From Thermocatellispora tengchongensis (GTDB lineage Bacteria; Actinomycetota; Actinomycetes; Streptosporangiales; Streptosporangiaceae): DNA of 64,000 bases. Of this stretch, positions 34,192 to 42,386 are shown one piece after another. Location: the NCBI RefSeq assembly GCF_014202315.1, contig NZ_JACHGN010000012.1:1-64000 (forward strand). Direction: 5' to 3'. The notes under the pieces are model-generated. The model was not told the DNA's origin. It made no database searches and saw only the letters and a list, made by a program, of their open reading frames with translations. The translations under genes and the position numbers were made by a program. Every line of letters starts with the position of its first letter. Positions within the stretch are counted from its first letter, which is position 1.

Positions 34192-35343
34192 CGCCCCTGG
34201 CCGCGCCAGGCCGCGGCTGATGACCAGGCGCTGGATCTGGTTGGTGCCCTCGACGATCTGCAGCACCTTGGCCTCGCGCATGTAGCGCTCGACCGGGAAG
34301 TCCTCGACGTAGCCGTAACCGCCGAGGATCTGCACGGCGTCGGTGGTGACCCTCATGCAGACGTCGGAGGCGAACAGCTTGGCCATCGCGGCCTTGGGCC
34401 CGTACGGGCGGCCGGCGTCGCGGTCGCGGGCCGCCTCCAGGTACAGGGCGCGGGCGGCGGCGATCTGGGTGGCCATGTCGGCGAGCATGAAGCCGATCCC
34501 CTGGAACTCGGCGATGGCCGTGCCGAACTGGCGGCGCTCGCGGGCGTAGGAGGAGGCGGTGTCGAGCGCGGCCTGCGCGACCCCCACCGAGCAGGCGGCG
34601 ATGCCCAGCCGGCCGCCGTCGAGCGCGGCCATGGCGATCCGGAAGCCCGCGCCGGGCTCGCCGACCAGCGAGCCGGGCGGCAGGCGCACGCCGTCCAGGC
34701 GGACCTGGGCGGTGATGGAGGAGCGCATGCCCATCTTGCGCTCGGGGGCGCCGAAGGACAGGCCGGGCAGCCCCGCCGGGACGTGCAGGCAGGAGATCCC
34801 CCGCGCGCCCTCCTCGCCGGTCCTGGCCATCAGGGTGTAGAAGTCGGCGACGCCGCCGTGGGTGGTCCACGCCTTGACGCCGTCCACGACGTAACCGCCG
34901 TCGGGCTGCGGGGCCGCGCGGGTGGTCAGCGCGGCGGCGTCGGAGCCCGACTGCGGCTCCGACAGGCAGTAGGCCCCCAGCAGGTCACCGCCGAGCATGG
35001 CGGGCAGCAGCTCCTCCCGCTGCGCCGCGCTCCCGTACGCCGCGACCGGGTGGCACGAGAGCGTGTGCACCGACACGCCGAGCCCGACCGCCAGCCAGGC
35101 GGCGGCCAGCTCCTCCACCACCTGCAGGTACACCTCGTACGGCTGCCCGCCGCCGCCGTGCTCCTCGGGATAGGGCAGCCCGAGCAGCCCGGCGGCGCCC
35201 AGCGTGCGGAAGACGTCGCGCGGGAAGCGCCCGGCCGCCTCGCCGGCCGCGGCGCGCGGCGCGACCTCCTTGGCGGCAAGCTCCCTGACCAGCGCGATGA
35301 GGTCGCGGGCCTCCTGGGTCGGCAGCACGCGCTCGACGGTCAT
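34189..35343 (-). CDS. Acyl-CoA dehydrogenase
   Basis: A 384-residue flavoprotein. It shows the N-terminal helical part, the CLSEPQSGSDAAALTTRA FAD segment near 130, the WTTHGGVADFY beta domain, and a C-terminal four-helix part with YARERRQFG and QILGGYGYVEDFPVERYMRE. The catalytic Glu is in IVEGTNQIQ near residue 365. It belongs to the short/branched-chain acyl-CoA dehydrogenases. CAGGAG precedes the ATG. It lies 29 bp downstream of the M24 peptidase gene and may be co-transcribed, although the functional link is not obvious. Confidence 0.93.
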   Translation of the reverse strand: MTVERVLPTQEARDLIALVRELAAKEVAPRAAAGEAAGRFPRDVFRTLGAAGLLGLPYPEEHGGGGQPYEVYLQVVEELAAAWLAVGLGVSVHTLSCHPVAAYGSAAQREELLPAMLGGDLLGAYCLSEPQSGSDAAALTTRAAPQPDGGYVVDGVKAWTTHGGVADFYTLMARTGEEGARGISCLHVPAGLPGLSFGAPERKMGMRSSITAQVRLDGVRLPPGSLVGEPGAGFRIAMAALDGGRLGIAACSVGVAQAALDTASSYARERRQFGTAIAEFQGIGFMLADMATQIAAARALYLEAARDRDAGRPYGPKAAMAKLFASDVCMRVTTDAVQILGGYGYVEDFPVERYMREAKVLQIVEGTNQIQRLVISRGLARPGA

Positions 35344-35372
35344 CTCCGCACGCTCCTGTCGTCGCCGGCGGC

Positions 35373-36482
35373 CTATACCACCGTCAGCGTACGGGGCGTG
35401 TGGTTGAGGCGGTCGCCGCCCTCCTCGGTGCAGATCACGATGTCCTCGATGCGGGCGCCGTGGGCGCCGGGGACGTAGATGCCGGGCTCGACGGAGAAGG
35501 CGAACCCCGGCGCAAGCGGCTCGTCGTTGCCGGCGACGATGTAGGGCTCCTCGTGGGTCTCCAGGCCGATGCCGTGGCCGGTGCGGTGGATGAACCGCTC
35601 GCCGTAGCCGGCGTCGGCGATCACCTCGCGCGCCGCCGCGTCGATCGAGGCGCAGGTGGCCCCCGGGCGCACCGCGGCGCACGCGGCCTCCTGGGCCGCC
35701 ATCAGCACCTCGTAGTAGGCGGCGAACTCGGCGGGCGGCTCGCCGACGCAGTAGACGCGCGTGGAGTCGGAGCAGTAGCCGCTGGGCATCTGGCCGCCGA
35801 TGTCCACCACGACCGGCTCTCCGGCCTGGATGACCCGGTCGGACAGCTCGTGGTGCGGGCTGGCGCCGTTGGGGCCGCTGCCCACGATCACGAAGTCGAC
35901 GGTGTCGTGACCGGCGGCGATGATCGCGTCGGCGATGTCGCGGCCGACCTCGCGCTCGGTGCGCCCCGCGCGCAGGAAGCCGGGCACCTGCGCGTGCACG
36001 GCGTCGATCGCCGCGCCCGCCTCGGCCAGCGCCGCGGCCTCGGCCGGGCTCTTGCGCATGCGCAGCTCGCGCAGCACCGAGCCCGCGAGCACCTGCTTGG
36101 CCCCGGGCAGCGCGTCGCGGAAGCGCAGCGTGCTCATCGCCCACATGCGGTCGGCCAGGCCGACGGTGGCGACCCGGCCGAGGCGCGCGGCCACCAGGGC
36201 GTACGGGTCGTCGGTCTCGTCCCAGGGCGCGAACTCGATGCCGAGCCGCGAGGCCGGCGAGTGCTCGGCCGCGGCCAGCTCCAGACGGGGCACGACCAGG
36301 AACGGCTCCCCTGCCACCGGGACGACCAGGCAGGTCAGCCGCTCCAGCGGGAGCGCGTTGTAGCCGGTGACGTAGCGCAGGTCGGGTCCGGGCGTGAGCA
36401 GCAGCGCGTCGATGCCCGCGCGCCGCGTCGCCTCGCGGACTGCGGCCAGCCGGGTCACCGGATAGAGGTCATCAGAGGTCAC
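35373..36482 (-). CDS. M24-family Xaa-Pro peptidase
   Basis: A 369-residue pita-bread metallopeptidase with a creatinase-like N-terminal domain (1-130) and a catalytic domain (140-365). Metal ligands are visible in VVVDIGGQ and YCSDSTRVY (Asp), HRTGHGIGLETHE (His), FSVEPGIYVPG (Glu) and ARIEDIV (Glu). It is cytoplasmic (no signal) and likely cleaves Xaa-Pro dipeptides or related imido bonds. Divergent from the PAS-phosphatase gene at 36696. Confidence 0.92.
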   Translation of the reverse strand: MTSDDLYPVTRLAAVREATRRAGIDALLLTPGPDLRYVTGYNALPLERLTCLVVPVAGEPFLVVPRLELAAAEHSPASRLGIEFAPWDETDDPYALVAARLGRVATVGLADRMWAMSTLRFRDALPGAKQVLAGSVLRELRMRKSPAEAAALAEAGAAIDAVHAQVPGFLRAGRTEREVGRDIADAIIAAGHDTVDFVIVGSGPNGASPHHELSDRVIQAGEPVVVDIGGQMPSGYCSDSTRVYCVGEPPAEFAAYYEVLMAAQEAACAAVRPGATCASIDAAAREVIADAGYGERFIHRTGHGIGLETHEEPYIVAGNDEPLAPGFAFSVEPGIYVPGAHGARIEDIVICTEEGGDRLNHTPRTLTVV

Positions 36483-36695
36483 GGCACCAATCTAACGAAG
36501 GCCGGGGGCCGCGCCCTCCCGGTCCAGGGCGGCTCCACACCCCCGGCGTACGCCCGGGGCGTGCGTGAACGCGTAGGGGCGTGGACCCGAAACGGTTTCG
36601 CACCTGTCGCGCACATAGCTACACTGAGTCTCAAACCGAGCACGCTTAGTAGGGCGAACGCCCCCATAGCACCCCATCCCACGAGAGCGAGACTC

Positions 36696-37985
36696 ATGGC
36701 CGGCGCCGTGGGCGGCTTCCAGCCCCCTCTCTTCCCTCGTGACGACCGCGTCACCGCCCCACCGCCGTCCGCGTCGGCCGACATGGTGCGCCGGCTCGTG
36801 CACAGCGCCGACCCCCAGCACGAGAGCCGCGCGCTCGAGCTGCTCTCGCACGCCCAGCGGCTGGGGAACATGGGGTGGGCGGAGTGGGACCTCGAATCGG
36901 GCGAGGCGCTGTGGTCCGACCACCTGTACGTCATCTTCGGCAGGTCCCGCGCGCAGGGGCCGATCCGGCTGCACGAGCTGCCGGCCCACGTCGATTCCGC
37001 CGACGCGCAGACCCTGGACCGCCTGCTGTGGAAGGTCACCCGCGAGCCGGAGCCCGTGCAGGCCGAGTTCCGGGTGCGCCGCGACGGCGGCGTCCGCAAC
37101 GTCAGGGCGGTGCTCGAACGCGTCGAGGGCAAGTCCGGCCGCGTGGGTGTGCACGGCCTGATCCAGGACATCACCAGCCGCCGCCGCGCCGAGCGCATCG
37201 TGTCGCAGTCGCGCCGCGAGCTGTCCGAGGCGCGCGAGCAGGCGGCCGTCGATCGGCAGGTGACCCTCGCCATGCGCGACGCGATCCTGCCCCAGCCCGG
37301 CACCACCGTCGAGCTGCCCCACTCCCGCATCGCGGTGCGCTACGTCCCGGCCGAGAAGACCGCCAACCTCGGCGGCGACTGGTACGAGGCCGCGCCCCTG
37401 CCCGACGGCCGGGTGCTGCTGGCGATCGGCGACGTCGCCGGGCACGGCCTGGAGGTCATCGCCCAGATGGCGCAGCTCCGCCACGCGCTGCTCGGCCTGT
37501 CCATGACCGGCCGCCCGGCCGACCTGCTGCTGTCGTGGCTGAACGACCTCGTGCGCCACCGGCTCGACGGCACCACCGCCACCGCGATCGTGGGCCACCT
37601 CGACCCGGCCTCGGGCGGCTTCGTCTGGAGCCAGGCGGGCAACCTGCCGCCGGTCCTGGTCCGCGAGGGCGTGGCCCGGCGGCTCAGGCCGCCGGACGGG
37701 CTGCTGCTGGGCGTGGACGAGTGGGCCTACGAGCAGGCGCGCATCACGCTGCGCCCCGACGACGTGCTGCTGATGTTCACCGACGGCCTGGTCGAGCGCC
37801 GCCACCGCGACATCGACGAGGGCCTGGCCCACACCCTGACCGCCGCCGCCAAACTCCGCCCCGCCTCCCTGGAGGAGGACCTCGACCGGCTCCTGGAGGA
37901 GATCGGCGGCCCCAACCCCGAGGACGACGCCTGCCTGCTGGCCGTCCACATGCGCGAGTTCCCACCGCGCCGGCGCCCCGGTTGA
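36696..37985 (+). CDS. PAS-PP2C (SpoIIE-type) phosphatase
   Basis: A 429-residue cytoplasmic regulator with a PAS domain (about 50-170, NMGWAEWDLESGEALWSD), a short coiled coil around residues 170-190, and a PP2C/SpoIIE domain (about 200-425) with LGGDWYEAAPL and AIGDVAGHG as metal-binding motifs and MFTDGLVERR near the end. It probably dephosphorylates a STAS antagonist in a partner-switching pathway. The start at ATG 36696 follows GAGAGCGAG. Confidence 0.9.
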   Translation: MAGAVGGFQPPLFPRDDRVTAPPPSASADMVRRLVHSADPQHESRALELLSHAQRLGNMGWAEWDLESGEALWSDHLYVIFGRSRAQGPIRLHELPAHVDSADAQTLDRLLWKVTREPEPVQAEFRVRRDGGVRNVRAVLERVEGKSGRVGVHGLIQDITSRRRAERIVSQSRRELSEAREQAAVDRQVTLAMRDAILPQPGTTVELPHSRIAVRYVPAEKTANLGGDWYEAAPLPDGRVLLAIGDVAGHGLEVIAQMAQLRHALLGLSMTGRPADLLLSWLNDLVRHRLDGTTATAIVGHLDPASGGFVWSQAGNLPPVLVREGVARRLRPPDGLLLGVDEWAYEQARITLRPDDVLLMFTDGLVERRHRDIDEGLAHTLTAAAKLRPASLEEDLDRLLEEIGGPNPEDDACLLAVHMREFPPRRRPG

Positions 37986-38021
37986 ACTCCGCGTTGATCG
38001 CGGCGCTGAACTCGGCGTTGA
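37983..38021 (+). repeat. Four in-frame TGA codons at exact 12-bp spacing
   Basis: TGA occurs at 37983, 37995, 38007 and 38019, all in the frame of the upstream phosphatase gene. The units alternate (TGAACTCSGCGT and TGATCKCGGCSS), so the array is two 24-bp repeats each with two stops. The first TGA is the natural stop. Confidence 0.88.
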
Positions 38022-38106
38022 TCTCGGCCGGCCGGGCGCGCCGCGCGCGGAAACCCGCGGACACGGGGGCGGGGAAGCCTAAACTGGCCGGGGAGGAGGA
38101 CGATCA

Positions 38107-38811
38107 ATGGGCATCGGCAGACTGCTGCACGCCCGCCACGGCGGCCAAGGGCGCGAGCACGGCGGGCACGACCGGCACAAGGGGCACCACGGGCACGCCG
38201 GCGGCGTGATCGACCATCCGCGGGCCTATGAAATCTTCTCCGTGCTCGGCTACGCCGGGCGCCGCCGCGAGGTGTTCGCCCGGCTGGCGACGATCGCCGG
38301 GCTGCGCGCCGGGCACCGGGTGCTCGACGTCGGGTGCGGCACGGGCTACCTGAGCCGGCTCATCTCGCCGGCCGCGGGACACGACGGCGGGGTCACCGGG
38401 GTGGACCCGTCGCCGAAGATGATCGAGTACGCCCGCGAGCGCGCGCCCGCCAACTGCGAGTACATCGTGGGCGAGGGTCAGGCGCTCGACCTGCCCGACT
38501 CCGCCTTCGACCTGGTGATCTCCACGCTGGCCGTGCACCACATCCCCGAGGACGGGCGCGCGGCGGCGGTGCGCGAGATGTTCCGGGTGCTGCGGCCGGG
38601 CGGGCGGCTGCTCATCGCGGAGTACCGCCCGCCGTCGAGCCGTCTCGGCCGGCTGATCGCCGGGGCGCTGACCGGCCCCGCCATGCGGCACGACCTGCGT
38701 CACGACCTCATCGGGTGGGTCACCGACGCGGGGTTCCGCATCGACGCCACCGGCGACCTGCGCCCGTCGCTGACCTACGTCAGGGCGATCAAGCCCGCGC
38801 CGGCCGGCTGA
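38107..38811 (+). CDS. Class I SAM-dependent methyltransferase with His-rich N-terminus
   Basis: A 234-residue methyltransferase of the UbiE/type-11 kind. SAM motif I is VLDVGCGTGYLS (about residue 75), with GVDPSPKMIEYARE and the VLRPGGRLLIAEY post-motif. The first 35 residues are unusual: His and Gly dense (HGGHDRHKGHHGHAGG), a possible metal-binding tail absent from most relatives. GGGAGGAGG precedes the ATG. Substrate not evident. Confidence 0.9.
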   Translation: MGIGRLLHARHGGQGREHGGHDRHKGHHGHAGGVIDHPRAYEIFSVLGYAGRRREVFARLATIAGLRAGHRVLDVGCGTGYLSRLISPAAGHDGGVTGVDPSPKMIEYARERAPANCEYIVGEGQALDLPDSAFDLVISTLAVHHIPEDGRAAAVREMFRVLRPGGRLLIAEYRPPSSRLGRLIAGALTGPAMRHDLRHDLIGWVTDAGFRIDATGDLRPSLTYVRAIKPAPAG

Positions 38812-38820
38812 GCCGCGCCG

Positions 38821-39111
38821 TCACGGCACGTAGACGCTGTTGCCGAACTCCGAGATGGAGGACTCGTCGGGGAAGACGAACTCCAGCACCTCGCCGGTGC
38901 AGTCGGGCGTCTCGTAGATGGCCACCACCTGGTCGGTGTCGTTGCGCACGGCCAGCGGCCACCGATCGCTGGGGTAGCACCCGCTGGGATCGAAGTACAG
39001 TTCGCCGTTCAACAGCAGCACGCCGTTGGCGGCGTGCGCGGCCGAGGGCAGCGACAGGGCCAGCATTCCGGCCGCGGCTACGGTGGCGAGCGTCGAGGCG
39101 ATGCGTCGCAT
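38821..39111 (-). CDS. Small secreted protein, 96 aa
   Basis: A Sec signal peptide (residues 1-28, ending SAAHA) is followed by a small acidic domain with two Cys (SGCYPSD and PDCTGE), probably a disulfide. GGAGGG precedes the ATG at 39111. I do not recognise the family; it resembles short secreted actinomycete proteins of beta fold. It ends 10 bp from the convergent methyltransferase gene. Confidence 0.8.
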   Translation of the reverse strand: MRRIASTLATVAAAGMLALSLPSAAHAANGVLLLNGELYFDPSGCYPSDRWPLAVRNDTDQVVAIYETPDCTGEVLEFVFPDESSISEFGNSVYVP

Positions 39112-39177
39112 GGGGGAACCCTCCGTAAAGGTGAGGGGCCGCAGGTCGCGGCCCGGGACGTCACCAAGGGTAACGTA

Positions 39178-39195
39178 ATGACTACGAAAAGTCAT
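39178..39195. promoter_or_regulatory. Palindrome upstream of the secreted-protein gene
   Basis: ATGACT and AGTCAT form perfect 6-bp arms around ACGAAA, in the AT-richest stretch of the 39112-39418 gap and about 70 bp before the secreted-protein start. A candidate operator. Confidence 0.4.
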
Positions 39196-39270
39196 CGCCA
39201 TGTCACGGCAGGCCCACAGCCCACGACGCGGCGGGAACGCCGGCACCAGCGCCCCCAGAAAAGGCACGGA

Positions 39271-39306
39271 AGAAGGCGCGGCAGAAGGCGCGGCAGAAGG
39301 CGCGGT
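39271..39306. repeat. 12-bp tandem repeat, three units
   Basis: AGAAGGCGCGGC at 39271 and 39283, with a third copy ending GGT from 39295. Located in the gap before rraA; no coding frame is supported here. Confidence 0.85.
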
Positions 39307-39418
39307 CCCAGCACGCGGGGCCGCCTCCCTTGCCGCCCGTCGTAGGCCCGGCAGGCCCCGCGCGGCGGCGTCGGAGCCGGTGCCGGAGAATGTCGGCACC
39401 GACCGGAAAGGGCCAGAG

Positions 39419-39889
39419 ATGACCATCGTGACCGCCGACCTGTACGACGAGCGCGGCGACGAGCTCGACTCCTGCGACCTGCAGCTCCGCCAGTACGGCG
39501 GCGTCTCCGCGTTCCGTGGCCGGATCGCGACGGTGCGCTGCCATCAGGACAACGCCCTGGTCAAGGCGGCGCTCTCGGAGCCCGGCGAGGGACGGGTGCT
39601 GGTCGTGGACGGGGGCGGCTCGCTGCACACCGCGCTGATCGGCGACGTGATCGCGGGCATGGCGGTGGCCGGCGGCTGGGCCGGCGTGGTCGTCAACGGC
39701 GCCGTGCGCGACGTGGCCGCGCTGCGCGAGCTGCCGCTGGGCGTCAAGGCGCTCGGCTCCAACCCGCGCAGAAGCGCCAAGGACGGCGCCGGCGAGCGCG
39801 ACGTCCCCGTCACCTTCGGCGGCGTCACCTTCCACCCCGGCGCCGAGCTGTTCTCCGACGACGACGGCATCCTCGTCACCCGGGGATGA
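39419..39889 (+). CDS. rraA: RraA-family protein
   Basis: A 156-residue RraA-like protein with [13 protein letters not shown] near the start and the conserved [20 protein letters not shown], then GAVRDVAAL, containing the Arg and Asp that bind metal and substrate in relatives. The family includes inhibitors of RNase E and HMG aldolases; in actinobacteria the biochemical role is uncertain, and aldolase/oxaloacetate decarboxylase activity is known for some. ATG 39419 follows CCAGAG. Confidence 0.87.
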   Translation: MTIVTADLYDERGDELDSCDLQLRQYGGVSAFRGRIATVRCHQDNALVKAALSEPGEGRVLVVDGGGSLHTALIGDVIAGMAVAGGWAGVVVNGAVRDVAALRELPLGVKALGSNPRRSAKDGAGERDVPVTFGGVTFHPGAELFSDDDGILVTRG

Positions 39890-39911
39890 CGCGGCGCCGC
39901 GCCTCAACCGC

Positions 39912-40145
39912 TCAGCAGGGGCTCTCCTCGAACTCGATGTAACCGGTCCTGACGCCCCACGTGCTGACCGACCCGTCGCAGGTCTCCAGCTTGCCACCGA
40001 CGACGGTGGTGTGCGTGGCGTCGGAGAAGTACGTCGTGTAGCAGGTGTGGTCGATCCGGCAGACCCTGGCCTGCGCGGGGGCGCCGGGGATGACGGCGAA
40101 CGCGGTGACGGCGAGGACCGCGGCGAGCAGCGCGCGACGGATCAC
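39912..40145 (-). CDS. Small secreted protein, DUF6289-like
   Basis: A 77-residue protein. The GTG at 40145 is selected because AAGGAAGGA lies 7-8 bp upstream. A signal peptide (about 1-25, ending GAPAQA) is followed by a Cys-rich domain (RVCRIDHTCYTTYFSD, ETCDGSVSTWG, final Cys), giving two probable disulfides. The layout matches DUF6289 proteins of actinomycetes, of unknown role. Confidence 0.75.
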   Translation of the reverse strand: MIRRALLAAVLAVTAFAVIPGAPAQARVCRIDHTCYTTYFSDATHTTVVGGKLETCDGSVSTWGVRTGYIEFEESPC

Positions 40146-40302
40146 GGGACAGTCCTTCCTTCCTCGCGGGGAGCGCGGGGGCACGGAGAGCGCGGAGAGC
40201 GCGGTGCCCGCATGATCCGCCCGGAGCCGGCCCCTGGCAAGGGCCCCCTCGATTGGGCCTTGCCCGGCGCGGCGGGCCGTCCTATCGTCACACCCACCAA
40301 TC

Positions 40303-40321
40303 GTTAGGAAAGTTTCCTAAC
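40303..40321. promoter_or_regulatory. 19-bp perfect palindrome upstream of the cellulase gene
   Basis: GTTAGGAAAGTTTCCTAAC has 9-bp arms around a single central G. It begins 38 bp before the cellulase start, so it is placed to act as operator over the promoter. It differs from the CebR site TGGGAGCGCTCCCA, so a different regulator is expected. Confidence 0.75.
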
Positions 40322-40340
40322 CCGATGGAGAGAGGACGTG

Positions 40341-41684
40341 ATGATGCGGCGCATCCGCGCACTGGCGCTCATCGGGCCGCTGTCGCTGCTGCTCGCCCTG
40401 CTCGTCCCGGCCACCGCCCACGCCGACACCGCGACCTTCGCCAAGACCTCCGACTGGGGCACCGGCTACACCGCGCAGTACACGATCAGGAACACCGGCG
40501 CCACGGCCATGAGCGGCTGGACCGTCGTCGTCGAGATGCCCGCGGGCACGAGCGTCGGGACGTACTGGGACGCCCTGATGACCGCCTCCGGCAACCGCTA
40601 CACCTTCACCGCCCGCGACTACAACCGCACCATCGCCCCCGGCGCCGAGACCACCTTCGGCTTCACCGTCTTCGGCTCCGGCACCCCCGCGTCCTGCACG
40701 CTCAACGGCGCGTCCTGCGGCGGCGGCACCCCCGACCCGGGCGGCCCCGCCGCCACGCCCGTCGCCGCGAACGGGCAGCTGCGGGTGTGCGGCACCCGGC
40801 TGTGCAACCGGAACGGCAAGGCGATCCAGCTCCGCGGCATGAGCACCCACGGCCTGCAGTGGTACCGCCAGTGCGTCACCGGCGGCTCGCTGGACGCGCT
40901 GGCCACCGACTGGAAGGCCGACGTCGTACGCCTGTCGCTGTACGTCCAGGAGGGCGGCTACGAGACCGACCCGCGCGGCTTCACCGACCTGATGCACACC
41001 CTCATCGACCAGGTCAGCGCCCGCGGCATGTACGTCATCGTGGACTGGCACATGCTCTCCCCCGGCGACCCCACCTACAACCTCGCCCGCGCCAGGACCT
41101 TCTTCACCGAGATCGCCCAACGGCACGACGCCAAGCAGAACGTCATCTACGAGATCGCCAACGAGCCGAACGGCGTGAGCTGGGCCACGATCAAGAACTA
41201 CGCCGAGAACCTCATCCCGGTGATCCGGCAGCACGACCCCGACGCGCCGATCCTCGTCGGCACCCGGGCCTGGTCCTCCCTGGGCGTCTCCGACGGCGCC
41301 ACCGAGGCCGAGGTGATCGCCGACCCGGTCGACGCCGCCAACATCATGTACACCTTCCACTTCTACGCGGCCAGCCACGGCGCGGACTACCTCGCCGCAC
41401 TCTCCCGCGCCGCCGACCGCATCCCGGTGTTCGTCAGCGAGTTCGGCACCCAGAACTCCGCCGGCGAGGGCGCCAACGACTTCACCCGCTCCCAGCAGTA
41501 CCTCGACCTCATGGCGAGCAAGAAGATCAGTTGGGTGAACTGGAACTTCTCCGACGACTTCCGCTCCGGCGCGGTCTTCACCACCGGAACCTGCGCGGCG
41601 GGCGGCCCGTGGACCGGCACGACCCGCCTGAAGGAGGCCGGCGCCTGGGTGCGCGAGCGCATCCGCACCCCCGACGACTTCTGA
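40341..41684 (+). CDS. Secreted endoglucanase: CBM2 plus GH5
   Basis: A 447-residue secreted cellulase. Signal peptide 1-29 (ends ATAHA), CBM2-like cellulose-binding domain about 30-118 (GYTAQYTIRNTG, MSGWTVVVEMP), a short Gly-Pro linker, then GH5 (about 140-445). The acid/base Glu is in YEIANEPNG and the nucleophile Glu in VFVSEFGTQ. ATG 40341 lies 5 bp after GAGG; GTG 40338 and ATG 40344 are alternatives. CBM2 before the catalytic domain is less common than the reverse. Probably induced by cellulose breakdown products through the palindrome just upstream. Confidence 0.93.
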   Translation: MMRRIRALALIGPLSLLLALLVPATAHADTATFAKTSDWGTGYTAQYTIRNTGATAMSGWTVVVEMPAGTSVGTYWDALMTASGNRYTFTARDYNRTIAPGAETTFGFTVFGSGTPASCTLNGASCGGGTPDPGGPAATPVAANGQLRVCGTRLCNRNGKAIQLRGMSTHGLQWYRQCVTGGSLDALATDWKADVVRLSLYVQEGGYETDPRGFTDLMHTLIDQVSARGMYVIVDWHMLSPGDPTYNLARARTFFTEIAQRHDAKQNVIYEIANEPNGVSWATIKNYAENLIPVIRQHDPDAPILVGTRAWSSLGVSDGATEAEVIADPVDAANIMYTFHFYAASHGADYLAALSRAADRIPVFVSEFGTQNSAGEGANDFTRSQQYLDLMASKKISWVNWNFSDDFRSGAVFTTGTCAAGGPWTGTTRLKEAGAWVRERIRTPDDF

Positions 41685-41807
41685 GCCCGCCTTTACAACG
41701 TAGATCGACAACTAGATCCAGGGTGTGACCTGGGCGCGGTCAAGGAACCGGCTGGCCGCGTTTCGGCGGCCCGGTGGCGGCAAGGGCGGGTGATGAAGGA
41801 GGACACG

Positions 41808-42386
41808 ATGGTTGATCAACACGTGGCGCCGGAGACGATGGAGGAGAACGATGTCGTCGATCTGCTCCTGCGCCAGCACGGAATGATCCGGGACATGTTC
41901 GACGAGGTCGAAAGGGCCCCGGCGTCGGCCCGCGCGGAGGCGTTCCAGAGGCTGGTGCGGCTGCTGGCCGTGCACGAGACCGCCGAGGAGGAGATCGTCC
42001 ACCCGTACGCCAGGAGCAAGCTGGACGGCGGGCACGACATCATCCAGGACCGGCTGGAGGAGGAGCACGAGGCCAAGCAACTCCTCAGCCAGATGGACCA
42101 GGCGGGCACCGACGCGCCCGACTTCATGGACAACCTGGAGAAGCTGCGCACCGCCGTCCTGGAGCACGCCCGCAGCGAGGAACGCTACGAGTTCGGCCGC
42201 CTGCGCGAGCTCACCACCGATGCGGAGCGCCGCGCCATGGCCGCCGGCGTCAAGGCGGCCGAGGCGATGGCCCCGACGCACCCGCACCCCGGGGTGGAGT
42301 CGGCCACCAAGAACATCCTGCTCGGCCCACCCGCCGCCATCATCGACCGCACCCGCGACGTCATCCGCAAGGCCATGAAGCGCTGA
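41808..42386 (+). CDS. Hemerythrin HHE domain protein
   Basis: A 192-residue protein with a hemerythrin-like four-helix bundle (about 15-150). Iron ligands are suggested by LLRQHGMIRDMF, AVHETAEEEIVHPY, EEEHEAKQLL and LEHARSEERYEF. The C-terminal 45 residues are an extra tail containing a possible amphipathic helix. GAAGGAGG precedes ATG 41808. Likely binds a diiron centre and senses or buffers oxygen or NO. Confidence 0.9.
   Translation: MVDQHVAPETMEENDVVDLLLRQHGMIRDMFDEVERAPASARAEAFQRLVRLLAVHETAEEEIVHPYARSKLDGGHDIIQDRLEEEHEAKQLLSQMDQAGTDAPDFMDNLEKLRTAVLEHARSEERYEFGRLRELTTDAERRAMAAGVKAAEAMAPTHPHPGVESATKNILLGPPAAIIDRTRDVIRKAMKR

Larger units (their letters stand above)
39112..39418. other. 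Intergenic region between a secreted-protein gene and rraA
   Basis: The 307-bp gap holds the divergent control regions of both genes, an AT-rich palindrome at 39178-39195, and three 12-bp repeats at 39271-39306. No small gene with a ribosome binding site is visible. Confidence 0.6.

Noticed and set aside
35344-36144. Long frame joining M24 antisense sequence to the acyl-CoA dehydrogenase
   Set aside because: The dehydrogenase starts at ATG 35343 with CAGGAG; the upstream part overlaps the M24 gene in another frame.
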